Source: Bradyrhizobium sp. SSBR45G (GTDB taxonomy: Bacteria; Pseudomonadota; Alphaproteobacteria; Rhizobiales; Xanthobacteraceae). From it: DNA of 64,000 nt. The notes beneath the pieces are model-generated. The model saw only the letters and a list, made by a program, of their open reading frames with translations, was not told the origin of the DNA and did not search any database. The stretch's first letter is position 1; the number at the start of each line of letters is the position of its first letter. Both the position numbers and the translations under genes were made by a program. The stretch is from assembly GCF_030159255.1 (NCBI RefSeq), contig NZ_BSCT01000020.1:1-64000 (forward strand), read 5' to 3'. Positions 41,787 through 50,512 of the stretch are shown here, in pieces.

Positions 41787-42320
41787 CTAGAGAAGGCCAG
41801 CGAAACCAAGACAGCCGCCCGCCGCCAGCAGCCAGAGCGGATTGAGCCGCGTCAGAGACGCAACAACCGCAGCCATCACGGTCAGCGCGAACGCCCGCCA
41901 TGTCTGATCCGACGCCACGCCGAGAACCCACGTGCTCGCAGCCATCAAGCCGATCGACAGCGGCACCAGGGCAGCCTGCAGCATGGCGGGCCAGCGCAGG
42001 TCTCGCGCGTTCGCGAGCCATCGGCTGACGACGTAGGAGAGAATTGCGGTGGGACCGCACATGGCGATGGTCGCGGCCGCCGCGCCCCCGACGCCTGCGA
42101 CCGAATAGCCGATCAGGGCGACGATCAGAACGTTGGGGCCGGGCGACAATTGGGACAGCGCAAATGCATCCGCGAACTGCTTGTCGGTCATCCAGTGCCG
42201 GACATCGACCGCGACGCGATGCAATTCGGGAATAGCCGCAACCGCGCCGCCGACAGCGAACAGCGAGATCAGCGCAAAGGTCCAGAACAGCTGGAACAGC
42301 GGATTGTCGTCCCCGCTCAT
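41787..42320 (-). CDS. Chromate transporter, short-chain CHR subunit (second gene)
   Basis: This is a half-length ChrA-family membrane protein of 177 residues. The conserved start LFWTFALISLFAVGGAVAAIPELHRVAVDVRHWMTDKQFADAFALSQLSPGPNVLIVALIGY is the CHR domain motif. It overlaps the first half-gene by four bases. Two such proteins act together as the equivalent of one full-length ChrA. Family members expel chromate with proton exchange; the true substrate of this pair is untested. Confidence 0.9.
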   Translation of the reverse strand: MSGDDNPLFQLFWTFALISLFAVGGAVAAIPELHRVAVDVRHWMTDKQFADAFALSQLSPGPNVLIVALIGYSVAGVGGAAAATIAMCGPTAILSYVVSRWLANARDLRWPAMLQAALVPLSIGLMAASTWVLGVASDQTWRAFALTVMAAVVASLTRLNPLWLLAAGGCLGFAGLL

Positions 42321-42925
42321 CGTGCCCACCGCGTCTTGGCGTAGGTCTTGGCATAGGTGACAGCGAGGCTGAGCGGCACGGCCGCCAGCAGAACCTCCTG
42401 CAGCGGCAGGCGGACCAGTCCGATCGCGACGAACACGCCCGCCATGACCACGAGGCCGACCACGTCGCCCTTTTTCAGGAGCGGCGACATCATGCGAAAC
42501 ACCACCGAGGCCAGCAGGCCGACGGCTGCACAGGACACGCCGGCCAGCCCCTGCCGGAGCGTGTCGGCCTGCCCCGCACGATCGTAGAGCGCCGCAAGGG
42601 CGGTGATCAGCAGCATCGGCGGGACGAGCAGGCCGGCGAAGGCCGCGATTCCACCGGGAATGCCGCGCAGCCGCGCGCCGAACACCATAGCGAGATTGAC
42701 GATGTTGGGCCCGGGCAGGAAATGGCACAGTGCGAAGGTCTCGTTGAACTCCTCCGCCGTCATCCAGCGGTGCTCGTCGACGATGGCGCGGCGCGCAAAC
42801 ACCAGCACGCCGCCGAACCCGGACAGCGACATTTTTGCGAATGCGAAAAAGAGCGTGCGAAGGCTGGGCGGGGTTTTGGCGATGTCGGCTGCAGACGAGG
42901 CCGCCGGCGCAATCTCGGAGGTCAT
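42317..42925 (-). CDS. Chromate transporter, short-chain CHR subunit (first gene)
   Basis: This is the other half of the two-gene CHR transporter, 202 residues. LRTLFFAFAKMSLSGFGGVLVFARRAIVDEHRWMTAEEFNETFALCHFLPGPNIVNLAMVFG is the CHR motif, with five or six spans after it. The start at 42925 (MTSEIAPAAS) gives a short cytoplasmic N-terminus; further upstream codons are less plausible. It is divergent from ssrA. Confidence 0.9.
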   Translation of the reverse strand: MTSEIAPAASSAADIAKTPPSLRTLFFAFAKMSLSGFGGVLVFARRAIVDEHRWMTAEEFNETFALCHFLPGPNIVNLAMVFGARLRGIPGGIAAFAGLLVPPMLLITALAALYDRAGQADTLRQGLAGVSCAAVGLLASVVFRMMSPLLKKGDVVGLVVMAGVFVAIGLVRLPLQEVLLAAVPLSLAVTYAKTYAKTRWAR

Positions 42926-43023
42926 GCGACACTCTAGGAGGATGGGTTCGCGCCTGCCAAGATCGAACGCAGGGTTCCGCACACCCGCCCACATTTTTGT
43001 CGCAGCCCGTGACATCTGGGCTC

Positions 43024-43052
43024 TGTGCATCGGGCGGCGAGCGGCCTATATA
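43024..43052 (+). promoter_or_regulatory. Promoter candidate for ssrA
   Basis: TGTGCA (43024-43029), 17 bases, TATATA (43047-43052), placed about 30 bases upstream of the first likely mature tmRNA base. The -10 is good, the -35 poor. Confidence 0.4.
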
Positions 43053-43082
43053 GGGTGTGCCGGCTTGCCGGCTATGGAAATA

Positions 43083-43390
43083 AATCGCCGTCGAAATAAA
43101 CCATTCGGACCCGGGGGCGGTACCCGGCGCCTCCACCAAAGCCCGCCGCTGGAATCGATATCCAGAACGGGTTTTGGCGGGGGCGAAATAGGATCGACGA
43201 GGGCGTAAAGGGCGAGCTTTTTCCCGGTATTGTTCCGCCGTTATCGGGCTACTGCAATAGTTGCCAACGACAACTTTGCTCCGGTTGCTCAGGCTGCGTA
43301 ACGCGGTTTGAAAAACCACCTTAAAGTCCTAACGGGTTAAGCTCCGTTAGGCGGGGTTCGGAGGCACCTGGCAACAGAAGCCTCCACTTT
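43083..43390 (+). ncRNA. ssrA: Circularly permuted two-piece tmRNA
   Basis: The acceptor piece comes first. Its T-arm CCGGG-GGCGGTA-CCCGG and the 3' end CGCCTCCACCA lead to the CCA at 43136-43138. A spacer of 40 bases follows, then the coding piece from 43179 (GGGGGCGAAATAGGATCGAC). The acceptor stem pairs 43179-43185 with 43128-43134 and has a G3-U70 pair, the alanine-tRNA identity element. The tag frame at 43263-43298 reads ANDNFAPVAQAA, then TAA. The hairpin GGAGGC...GCCTCC at 43360-43385 ends the coding piece. Outer ends are approximate. It rescues stalled ribosomes and tags their products for degradation. Confidence 0.93.
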
Positions 43391-43638
43391 CTCTTCGCTC
43401 ACGCTCACTCGTCAGCGCTGCTTGGCTGCGCATTTTTGCCGTTTCGAGCGTTCATTCCCTTGCCGCATGGACTCCCGCCGGCCACGGTGCGTTCCCATAT
43501 GTCGACGCGGACCGGCTTGGCTGCTGACCTCGGCGCCTGTCCGGAGTACCATGTGACAAATGCGAGTCGGAACGCTGCTGCCCACCAGGCGCGGTCGTCC
43601 GGCACCGGGGCGCGGCCCATCAGGATACAGGACCGATC

Positions 43639-44169
43639 ATGGCGACCGATCATATTCGATACGATGTGCTGGCGCGCGACGCGCTGCGCGGGGTGCTGCG
43701 CCGTGTGCTGAGTGATGCGGCCGTGCATGGCCTGCCCGGCGAGCACCACTTCTTCATCACCTTCATTTCCAAGGCCGAGGGCGTGAAGCTGTCGCCGCGG
43801 CTGCTGGCGCAATATCCGGACGAGATGACGATCATCCTGCAACATCAGTTCTGGGACCTGGTGGTGACGGAGGAGCGCTTCGAGGTCGGCCTCTCGTTCG
43901 GCGGCATCCCCGAGCGGCTGGTGGTCCCGTTCCACGCCATCAAGAGCTTCTTCGATCCGTCGGTGCAGTTCGGACTGCAGTTCGAGCCGTCGGAGGCGAT
44001 CGCCGAGACGCCGGCTTCGCCGAAGCTTCCGGCCGCCCCTGCCCCCGCGGCGGTCGCCGTGCCGATGCCCGCACCGGCCAGCGAAGCGAGCGACGACAAG
44101 CCGGCCTCGCCGGGCGGCCCCAGCGAAGGCGCCGAAGTCGTCCGCCTCGACCGCTTCCGCAAGAAATAG
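43639..44169 (+). CDS. sspB: ClpXP adaptor protein SspB (alphaproteobacterial type)
   Basis: SspB delivers ssrA-tagged proteins to ClpXP. The 176-residue protein has a tag-binding domain of about 115 residues (IRYDVLARDALRGVLRRVLSDAAVHGLPGEHHFFITFISKAEGVKLSPRLLAQYPDEMTIILQHQFWDLVV, ending FHAIKSFFDPSVQFGLQF). A long Ala/Pro-rich flexible linker leads to a C-terminal basic motif VVRLDRFRKK that docks on ClpX. It lies about 250 bases downstream of ssrA, whose tag it should recognise. The alphaproteobacterial adaptor is divergent from the E. coli one but keeps this design. Confidence 0.94.
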   Translation: MATDHIRYDVLARDALRGVLRRVLSDAAVHGLPGEHHFFITFISKAEGVKLSPRLLAQYPDEMTIILQHQFWDLVVTEERFEVGLSFGGIPERLVVPFHAIKSFFDPSVQFGLQFEPSEAIAETPASPKLPAAPAPAAVAVPMPAPASEASDDKPASPGGPSEGAEVVRLDRFRKK

Positions 44170-44265
44170 GCGCATTCGCCGCGCGCGGAACGGCCAACGA
44201 GCCCATAGATTGACGCATGCTTGAACCGGCCACTGCCGGCTCACGACCAATCATGGGCATGTGTC

Positions 44266-45690
44266 ATGACGACATCAGCGAATTCATCATCTTCCGGACC
44301 GACCCGGACCGAGACCGACAGCTTTGGTCCGATCGAGGTGGCGGCCGACCGCTATTGGGGCGCCCAGACTGAGCGCAGCCGGCAGAATTTCCGCATCGGC
44401 CACGACCGGATGCCGATGGGCCTCGTGCATGCGCTGGCGCTCGTGAAGCTGGCGGCGGCCCAGACCAATCGCGAGCTTGGTTTGCTCGAGCCGCGCATGG
44501 CGGAGGCCATCATCGAGGCGGCGCAGGAGGTCATCGACGGCAAGCTCGACGACCATTTCCCGCTCGTCGTCTGGCAGACCGGCTCCGGCACGCAGACCAA
44601 CATGAACCTCAACGAGGTGATCGCCAATCGCGCCAGCGAGCTGCTCGGCGGCGAGCGCGGGACCAAGAAGCCGGTGCACCCGAACGATCACGTCAACATG
44701 AGCCAGTCGTCCAACGACTCCTTCCCCACCGCGATGCATATCGCGGCCGCACGGGCGATTTCCGGCCATCTGGTGCCGGCTTTGTCGGAGCTCCTGGCGG
44801 CGTTGCGTGCCAAGGAGGATGCATTCGCAGACATCGTCAAGATCGGCCGCACCCACACCCAGGACGCCACCCCGCTGACGCTCGGCCAGGAGTTCTCGGG
44901 CTATGCCGCGCAGGTCGAGAGCGCGATCGCCAGGATCGAGACGGCAGCCCGTGATCTTCTGCCCCTCGCCCAGGGCGGCACCGCCGTGGGCACCGGTCTC
45001 AACGCGGATCCCGAATTCGCGGCGTCATTCGCGAGACACGTCGCCCACATCACCGGGCTTCCGTTCACCAGCGCCGCGAACAAGTTTGAAGCTTTGGCCT
45101 CGAACGACGCGTATGTCTACGCGCATGGCGCGATCAATGCGGCGGCCACCGGCCTGTTCAAGATCGCAAACGACATACGCTTCCTCGGATCGGGCCCGCG
45201 GTCGGGATTGGGCGAATTGATTCTGCCGGAGAACGAGCCGGGCTCCTCGATCATGCCGGGCAAGGTGAACCCGACTCAGTGCGAGGCGCTGACGATGGTG
45301 TGCTGCCAGGTGTTCGGCAATCACACCGCGATCACCGTGGCCGGCAGCCAGGGCCATTTCGAATTGAATGTGTTCAAGCCATTGCTCGCACATTGCATGA
45401 TGCAGTCCATACAATTACTAGGCGATGCTGCGCGTTCATTCCGCGAACATTGCGTGACCGGGATTCAAGCCGACGAAACGCGGATTCGCGAGCTGATGCA
45501 GCGTTCTTTGATGCTGGTCACGGCGCTTGCGCCGAAGATCGGCTACGACAACGCCGCCAAAGTGGCCAAGGCAGCGCATCAGCGCGGCACGACGCTGAAA
45601 GAGGAGGCCGTGCGGCTCGGCCTCGTCTCCGAGGAGGAATTCGACCGCCTCGTGCGGCCCGAGCAGATGACGAGGCCCGGAAGACCCTGA
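44266..45690 (+). CDS. fumC: Fumarate hydratase, class II
   Basis: This iron-independent fumarase of the TCA cycle has 474 residues. Typical motifs: DSFGPIEVAADRYWGAQTERSRQNF, GSGTQTNMNLNEVIANRA, HPNDHVNMSQSSNDSFPTAMHIAA, RTHTQDATPLTLGQEFSGY and the signature GSSIMPGKVNPTQCEA. The start at 44266 (MTTSANSSSSG) is preferred; an in-frame TTG at 44221 would add 15 residues. It lies downstream of sspB, an arrangement that is common in relatives, and is followed by two small coupled genes. Confidence 0.96.
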   Translation: MTTSANSSSSGPTRTETDSFGPIEVAADRYWGAQTERSRQNFRIGHDRMPMGLVHALALVKLAAAQTNRELGLLEPRMAEAIIEAAQEVIDGKLDDHFPLVVWQTGSGTQTNMNLNEVIANRASELLGGERGTKKPVHPNDHVNMSQSSNDSFPTAMHIAAARAISGHLVPALSELLAALRAKEDAFADIVKIGRTHTQDATPLTLGQEFSGYAAQVESAIARIETAARDLLPLAQGGTAVGTGLNADPEFAASFARHVAHITGLPFTSAANKFEALASNDAYVYAHGAINAAATGLFKIANDIRFLGSGPRSGLGELILPENEPGSSIMPGKVNPTQCEALTMVCCQVFGNHTAITVAGSQGHFELNVFKPLLAHCMMQSIQLLGDAARSFREHCVTGIQADETRIRELMQRSLMLVTALAPKIGYDNAAKVAKAAHQRGTTLKEEAVRLGLVSEEEFDRLVRPEQMTRPGRP

Positions 45691-45697
45691 CGGTAGT

Positions 45698-45713
45698 CCC
45701 GTAGTACTACGGG
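45698..45713. other. Perfect 16-base palindrome after fumC
   Basis: CCCGTAGTACTACGGG is a perfect palindrome starting eight bases past the fumC stop. No T-run follows. It could form a very tight hairpin or be a binding site for a dimeric protein. The remaining 200 bases before the next gene hold nothing I can name. Confidence 0.6.
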
Positions 45714-45926
45714 GGGTGATGCAATTCTCGCTGTTAACCCCTAAAGGATACTCTCGACTACAAGTTCTGCTGCGTTTGGTGAGTACAAAACCCGCTCGCA
45801 ACGACGCGAATGGCATTCGAACTATCAGGGAGCGATGACGTGATTGTCTGGAGAACGCCTGGGCTCATCCGCGCAATGCGCATGCTCTCCTCGCGACATT
45901 CGATGCCTTAGATGATTGGAGCAAGC

Positions 45927-46112
45927 ATGGGGGACGTCATCAACTTAAAGCGTTTCAGAAAGCGCGTAGAGCGCGATCAGGCAGCAAAGGTCGCCGAAAG
46001 CAACCGCGCTCGCCACGGCAGGACGAAGTCCGAACGCGCAACTGACGCACAACGCGACAAGCGCGCGAACGAATTACTCGATCAACATCGTATCAATGGC
46101 GAGGACGCGTGA
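45927..46112 (+). CDS. DUF4169 family small basic protein
   Basis: This is a 61-residue, highly charged protein (MGDVINLKRFRKRVERDQAAKVAESNRARHGRTKSERA). It matches the small DUF4169 family of Alphaproteobacteria, whose role is unknown. The helical, arginine- and lysine-rich character suggests nucleic acid or ribosome contact, but that is only a guess. The start at 45927 is preferred over an ATG five codons earlier. The stop overlaps the next gene (TGATG). Confidence 0.8.
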   Translation: MGDVINLKRFRKRVERDQAAKVAESNRARHGRTKSERATDAQRDKRANELLDQHRINGEDA

Positions 46113-46408
46113 TGAAGTCGCCCGTCGTAAAACGTTCAATCGTAGTCGCAGGTCACAAGACCAGCGTCAGCCTCGAAGAGGCATTCTGGAACGGCATGAA
46201 GGAGATTTCGGGTCTCCGGAACATGACGCTGTCCGAACTGGTCGGAGAGATCGACAACAATCGCCAGCAGGGCAACCTGTCTTCGGCGATCCGGCTGTTC
46301 GTTCTCGACCATTTCAAGAGCCGCGCAGCGGCGTCCTCGGCGTCGTCGGGGATCGAGCCGAAGGCCGCGGTGGACAGCCGGCACTCGGCGGCTGCTGCCG
46401 CTCCTTGA
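46112..46408 (+). CDS. Ribbon-helix-helix domain protein
   Basis: This 98-residue protein has an RHH_4-type ribbon-helix-helix core: VVKRSIVVAGHKTSVSLEEAFWNGMKEISGLRNMTLSELVGEIDNNRQQGNLSSAIRLFVLDHFKSRA. Relatives are small DNA-binding proteins or arylsulfate-type regulators of unknown target. The start at 46112 shares a base with the DUF4169 stop; a GTG three bases earlier is an alternative. The last 25 residues are Ala/Ser-rich. With the DUF4169 gene it forms a coupled pair after fumC. Confidence 0.83.
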   Translation: MKSPVVKRSIVVAGHKTSVSLEEAFWNGMKEISGLRNMTLSELVGEIDNNRQQGNLSSAIRLFVLDHFKSRAAASSASSGIEPKAAVDSRHSAAAAAP

Positions 46409-46438
46409 GGCAGATCAGAGGGCGGCCGGTCCAGTCTG

Positions 46439-46455
46439 TTTAAAATCGCTCTAAG
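46439..46455 (+). promoter_or_regulatory. Possible Irr-type iron box upstream of feoA
   Basis: TTTAAAATCGCTCTAAG resembles the imperfect inverted repeat of the rhizobial iron control element (TTTAGAA-like and TTCTAAA-like halves). It lies 61 bases before the feoA start, a fitting position for iron-responsive control. The match is imperfect. Confidence 0.35.
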
Positions 46456-46515
46456 ATGCCACTGCATGGTACACGCCGTGCTTGACCTCTTGGCATGCGA
46501 TTGAAAATACAGGCT

Positions 46516-46791
46516 ATGAGCGAAATCTGCGACACACGGCCGCCTTTGCCGCTCGGTCTGGCCCGACGTGGCTATACCGGAACGATCCAGCACCTTGCAG
46601 CGGGCGGGACGACGTCGTCCCTGCCGGACGTCGAATTGGAAAGCCGGCTCATCGAGCTCGGCTTCGTCGAGGGCGCCCGGGTCGAAATTCTGCACGAAGG
46701 GATCGTCGGGCGCGATCCGATCGCCGTCCGTGTCGACAACATCACCGTCGCGGTCCGCCGGCGTGAGGCCATGGCCGTCATCGTGGCATAG
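46516..46791 (+). CDS. feoA: Ferrous iron transport protein FeoA
   Basis: This is a small cytoplasmic SH3-fold protein of 91 residues needed for full FeoB activity. The core (LPLGLARRGYTGTIQHLAAGG, LESRLIELGFVEGARVEILHEGIVGRDPIAVRVDNITVAVRRREAMAVIVA) is typical. The start at 46516 (MSEICDTR) is preferred to one seven codons earlier. It precedes feoB by 21 bases in one transcription unit. Confidence 0.93.
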   Translation: MSEICDTRPPLPLGLARRGYTGTIQHLAAGGTTSSLPDVELESRLIELGFVEGARVEILHEGIVGRDPIAVRVDNITVAVRRREAMAVIVA

Positions 46792-46812
46792 GCCGCGCGG
46801 GAAGCGTCGACC

Positions 46813-48690
46813 ATGGAAAGCCCTCTGCTGCACCTGGCCCTGGTGGGAACTCCCAACAGCGGCAAGACCTCGCTGTTCAACGCGCTGACGGGAAGCCGTC
46901 AGAAGGTCGCGAACTATCCAGGCGTCACCGTCGAGCGCAAAGAGGGCGCATTCGTGACGCCGCAGGGCCGCCAGGTGTCGCTGGTCGACCTGCCCGGCAC
47001 CTATTCGCTGCGCGGCCGCAGCCCGGACGAGGAAATCACGCGGGATTTCGTGCTTGGACGCGCCACCGGCGAAGTCCTGCCCGATCTCGTGCTGTGCGTC
47101 GCCGATTCGACCAACCTGCGGTTGACAATTCGTCTCCTGCTCGAGCTCAAGAGCACGGGCCGGCCGCTGGCGCTGGTCCTCAACATGTTCGACATCGCCA
47201 AGCGCCGCGGCGTGACCGTGGACGTCGCGGGCCTGTCGCAGGCGCTGGGCGTGCCGGTCGTGACCTCGATCGCGGTCCGCAAGGGCGGCACCGACGATCT
47301 GCTGAGGCTCACCGATCAGCTGGCCGCGGGGGCGGACGCCGCAGGCGGCGAACGTGCCAACACCTGGCGTCCCCTCACTGTCCCGGAGCTGCGCGCAACC
47401 CAGCGCGAGGCCGATCGCATCATCAATGCGACGGTCAGCCTGCCTGAGCGGCCCGACACCTGGACGGCTCGGATCGATTCCATCGCGCTGCATCCGGTGG
47501 GCGGCCTCTTCATCCTGCTGGCCATCCTGTTCATCATGTTCCAGGGCGTGTTCGCCTGGGCGCAGCCGCTGATGCAGCTGCTGTCGGCGGCCTTCGATGC
47601 GCTCGGCCAGCTCGTGCATGACCAGCTGCCCGAAGGGCTGCTGCAGAGCTTCCTGCAGAACGGCGTGATTTCCGGCGTCGGCAGCGTCATCGTGTTCCTG
47701 CCGCAGATCATCATTATCTTCCTGTTCATCCTGCTTCTGGAAGATTTCGGCTACATGGCGCGCGCGGCGTTCCTGATGGACCGCATCATGGGCGGCGCCG
47801 GCCTGCATGGCCGCGCCTTCATCCCGCTGCTGTCGAGCTTCGCCTGCGCCATCCCCGGCATCATGGCGACGCGCGTGATCGACAACCGGCGCGATCGGCT
47901 CACCACGATCCTGATCGCGCCCTTGATGACCTGCTCGGCGCGGATCCCGGTTTATACGCTGATCATCTCGGCGTTCATTCCGCCGACCAAGGTGCTGGGC
48001 CTGATCAACCTGCAGGGCCTCGTGATGTTCGGGCTCTATGCGGCCGGCATCGTCAGCGCGCTGCTGGTATCGTTCCTGGTCAAGTTCTTCCTGATGCGCG
48101 ACTACCAGCCGGCGCCGTTCATGCTGGAGCTGCCGGACTACAAGATGCCGCGGCTGCGCAGCATCGCCATCGGCGTCTACACCCGCGCCAAGATGTTCCT
48201 GCAGCGCGCCGGCACCACGATCTTCGCGATGATGGTGCTGATCTGGTTCCTCGCCTCGTTCCCGCAGCCGCCGGCGGGCGCAACGGAGCCTGCGATCAAT
48301 TACAGCCTCGCGGCCATGATCGGCCAGGCCCTTGCCCCCCTGCTCTCGCCGGTCGGCTTCAATTGGCAGATCGCGGTCGCGCTGGTGCCAGGCATGGCCG
48401 CCCGCGAGGTCGCGGTTGCCGCGCTCGGCACCGTCTATGCGATCGAAGGCGGCAAGGAGGCGGCCGAGCAGATCGGCCAGGTGCTGGCCGACAAATGGAG
48501 CCTCGCCACCGCGCTGGCGCTGCTCGCCTGGTACATCTTCGCCCCGCAATGCGCCTCGACGCTGGCGGTGATCCGGCGCGAGACCGGCAGCTGGCGCTGG
48601 ATGGCCGTGACCTTCTTCTACATGTTCGCGCTCGCCTACGCGGCGGCGTTCGCGACCTACCACGTCGCAGTGGCGATGGGCGCGGGCTGA
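46813..48690 (+). CDS. feoB: Ferrous iron transporter FeoB
   Basis: This is the membrane Fe(II) importer with an N-terminal G-protein domain; 625 residues. G1 LVGTPNSGKTSLFNAL, G2/G3 GVTVERKEG and LVDLPGTYSLRGRSPDE, and G4 LNMFD (instead of NMxD with the same spacing) are visible. The membrane domain has GVISGVGSVIVFLPQIIIIFLFILLLEDFGYMARAAFLMD (Gate) and a second Gate-like LIAPLMTCSARIPVYTLII. It is shorter than the E. coli protein, as usual in Alphaproteobacteria. Confidence 0.95.
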   Translation: MESPLLHLALVGTPNSGKTSLFNALTGSRQKVANYPGVTVERKEGAFVTPQGRQVSLVDLPGTYSLRGRSPDEEITRDFVLGRATGEVLPDLVLCVADSTNLRLTIRLLLELKSTGRPLALVLNMFDIAKRRGVTVDVAGLSQALGVPVVTSIAVRKGGTDDLLRLTDQLAAGADAAGGERANTWRPLTVPELRATQREADRIINATVSLPERPDTWTARIDSIALHPVGGLFILLAILFIMFQGVFAWAQPLMQLLSAAFDALGQLVHDQLPEGLLQSFLQNGVISGVGSVIVFLPQIIIIFLFILLLEDFGYMARAAFLMDRIMGGAGLHGRAFIPLLSSFACAIPGIMATRVIDNRRDRLTTILIAPLMTCSARIPVYTLIISAFIPPTKVLGLINLQGLVMFGLYAAGIVSALLVSFLVKFFLMRDYQPAPFMLELPDYKMPRLRSIAIGVYTRAKMFLQRAGTTIFAMMVLIWFLASFPQPPAGATEPAINYSLAAMIGQALAPLLSPVGFNWQIAVALVPGMAAREVAVAALGTVYAIEGGKEAAEQIGQVLADKWSLATALALLAWYIFAPQCASTLAVIRRETGSWRWMAVTFFYMFALAYAAAFATYHVAVAMGAG

Positions 48691-48709
48691 CTGCTCGCGC
48701 CCGCCGCCA

Positions 48710-49498
48710 TCATCGCGCGGCGTCCACATGCAGCGCGAAGCCGTGCGCGCCCTCCACGCCAAGCTCCGGCCGGAGCTGCATCGACGGAATCAGATAGTCG
48801 CCGTGGTTCTGGCGACGATAGGGAATCGGCTGATCCGTAAACAGCGTCCGCATCCGCGCGCGCAGCCGCTCTGCGACGTCTGAAAAACCCGCTTCATCGA
48901 GCCGGCCCACCTTGTGCGCCACGAAGGCCGGCAGCACGTCGAAGCCGGGATAGAACAGGATGCCGTGGTTGATCGGGAACAGCAGATCGTCGATCGGCCA
49001 GTTGATGCCGCGCTCCGAATAGTGCTCCTCCCAGCCGCCTGTGGTCACCACCAGCATGGCGCGCTTGCCGGCGAAGACGCCCTCGCCGTAGCGATTGCCC
49101 CAGCGCTTGTCGCTGTGCTCGCCGACGCCGTAGGTGAAGCCTTGGGAATAGACGCGGTCGACCCACCCCTTCAGGATCGCGGGCATCGTGAACCACCACA
49201 GCGGAAACTGCAGGATGACCGCGTCAGCCCAGAGCAGCTTGGCCTGCTCGGCCCTGACGTCATCGGTGAGGGTCTGCGCCTTGAAAGCTTCGCCGGACGC
49301 GATCGCGACGTTGAGGCGCGCCTCTGGTGAGAGCTGCGGGAAGTCGGCGCGGTCGGCGGCCGACTTCCAGCCCATGGCGTAGAGGTCTGAGACCCTGACC
49401 TCGTGCCCCTGAGCCGCGAGCTCGGCAACGGCCGCGTCGCGCAAGGCGCCGTTCAGCGAGCGGGGTTCGGGATGGGCGAAGACGAGAAGCACGTTCAT
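48710..49498 (-). CDS. Flavodoxin-fold NAD(P)H:quinone oxidoreductase
   Basis: This is a 262-residue FMN enzyme of the KefF/MdaB/NQO type. Motifs: MNVLLVFAHPEPRSLNGALRDAAVAELAAQGHEVRVSDLYAMG, DAVILQFPLWWFTMPAILKGWVDRVYSQGFTYG and AMLVVTTGGWEEHYSERGIN. Such enzymes reduce quinones by two electrons and protect against oxidative stress. The start at 49498 follows a ribosome-binding site (GGATCC region) and fits the family. It is divergent from a LysR regulator starting at 49588, its probable controller. Confidence 0.88.
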   Translation of the reverse strand: MNVLLVFAHPEPRSLNGALRDAAVAELAAQGHEVRVSDLYAMGWKSAADRADFPQLSPEARLNVAIASGEAFKAQTLTDDVRAEQAKLLWADAVILQFPLWWFTMPAILKGWVDRVYSQGFTYGVGEHSDKRWGNRYGEGVFAGKRAMLVVTTGGWEEHYSERGINWPIDDLLFPINHGILFYPGFDVLPAFVAHKVGRLDEAGFSDVAERLRARMRTLFTDQPIPYRRQNHGDYLIPSMQLRPELGVEGAHGFALHVDAAR

Positions 49499-49587
49499 GG
49501 CTTGGATCCTTCGTTGATACGGCCAAGACATAGACGCGCTCTCATCTATCCACTATATATCGCATATCAATAATATTATGCCGGATT

Positions 49588-50511
49588 ATGGATAAATCAG
49601 ACGTCAGCATCGCGCACATGCGCAGCTTCGTCCGGGTCGCCGAGCGCGGCAGCCTGTCGGCGGTGGCACGCGAGCTCGGCGTCGGGCAGTCCACGATCAC
49701 CCGACATCTGCACGAGCTGGAGGAAACCGTCGGCGTGCCGCTGCTCAGCCGCACCACCCGCCGCGTGACCCTCACCGACGAGGGCAGCCGCTATTACGCC
49801 AACTGCGTTCAGATCCTGCGGCTGATCGAGCAGGCCGGCGATGAAGCGCGTGGCACGCGCGGCGCGGCCAGCGGCACAATCCGGATCTCCTGCACGGCGG
49901 CGTTCGGCATCCTCCACGTCATCCGGCTCATCTTCGCGTTCCAGGACCGCTACCCCGACATCGCCGTCGACCTCAACCTGACCGACGAACGCATCGACCT
50001 CGTCCGCGAAGGTGTCGATATCGCACTGCGTCTCGCACCGCTCTCCGACAGCTCCTTGAAGCTGCGGTCGCTCGGCTACTCACACCGGCTGCTGGTCGCT
50101 TCTCCCGACTATTTGGCAAGGCGCGGCACGCCGCGCACGCCGCAGGACCTGGTCGGCCATGACGGCATCCGCATGACCAACATCGCGGGCAGCGAGACGC
50201 TTGTCGTCCTCGGACCCCACGGAGAACGCCATGAGGTGCCGTTCAGAAGCAGCTTCCGCACCAATCACGGACTCGGGGTTCGAGAGGCCGTGCTGTCGGG
50301 GCGCGGAATCGGCGCAAGCCATGCCTGGCTGGTCGATGACCTCATTGCGGCGGGCAGGCAGACGGTGATCCTGCCCGACCACCGTCTGCCATCGACTCCG
50401 CTCAACATGCTGATCGTCCCGGAGCGCGCCGGCATCGCGCGCGTGCGGCTGCTGATCGACTATCTCGCCGAGGAGGTCGTCCGCCTGCCAGGGATCCGGC
50501 CCGAGCCCTGA
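49588..50511 (+). CDS. LysR-family regulator
   Basis: This 307-residue regulator has an N-terminal helix-turn-helix (AHMRSFVRVAERGSLSAVARELGVGQSTITRHLHELEETVGVPLLSRTTRRVTLTDEGSRYY) and the CbnR/CrgA-like effector domain. The DNA between it and the quinone reductase gene is AT-rich and contains the palindrome ATAATATTAT (49570-49579) just upstream of the ATG, a possible site. It probably controls the divergent reductase gene and itself. Effector unknown. Confidence 0.89.
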   Translation: MDKSDVSIAHMRSFVRVAERGSLSAVARELGVGQSTITRHLHELEETVGVPLLSRTTRRVTLTDEGSRYYANCVQILRLIEQAGDEARGTRGAASGTIRISCTAAFGILHVIRLIFAFQDRYPDIAVDLNLTDERIDLVREGVDIALRLAPLSDSSLKLRSLGYSHRLLVASPDYLARRGTPRTPQDLVGHDGIRMTNIAGSETLVVLGPHGERHEVPFRSSFRTNHGLGVREAVLSGRGIGASHAWLVDDLIAAGRQTVILPDHRLPSTPLNMLIVPERAGIARVRLLIDYLAEEVVRLPGIRPEP

Positions 50512-50512
50512 G

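Noticed and set aside
40525..42354. A 609-codon minus-strand open frame
   Set aside because: It overlaps tctA, tctB and part of the chromate transporter in another frame, and its product is Arg/Ser/Ala-rich without motifs.
46153..48762. An 869-codon minus-strand open frame
   Set aside because: It is antisense to feoA and feoB, which are certain genes, and its product is low in complexity with no motif.
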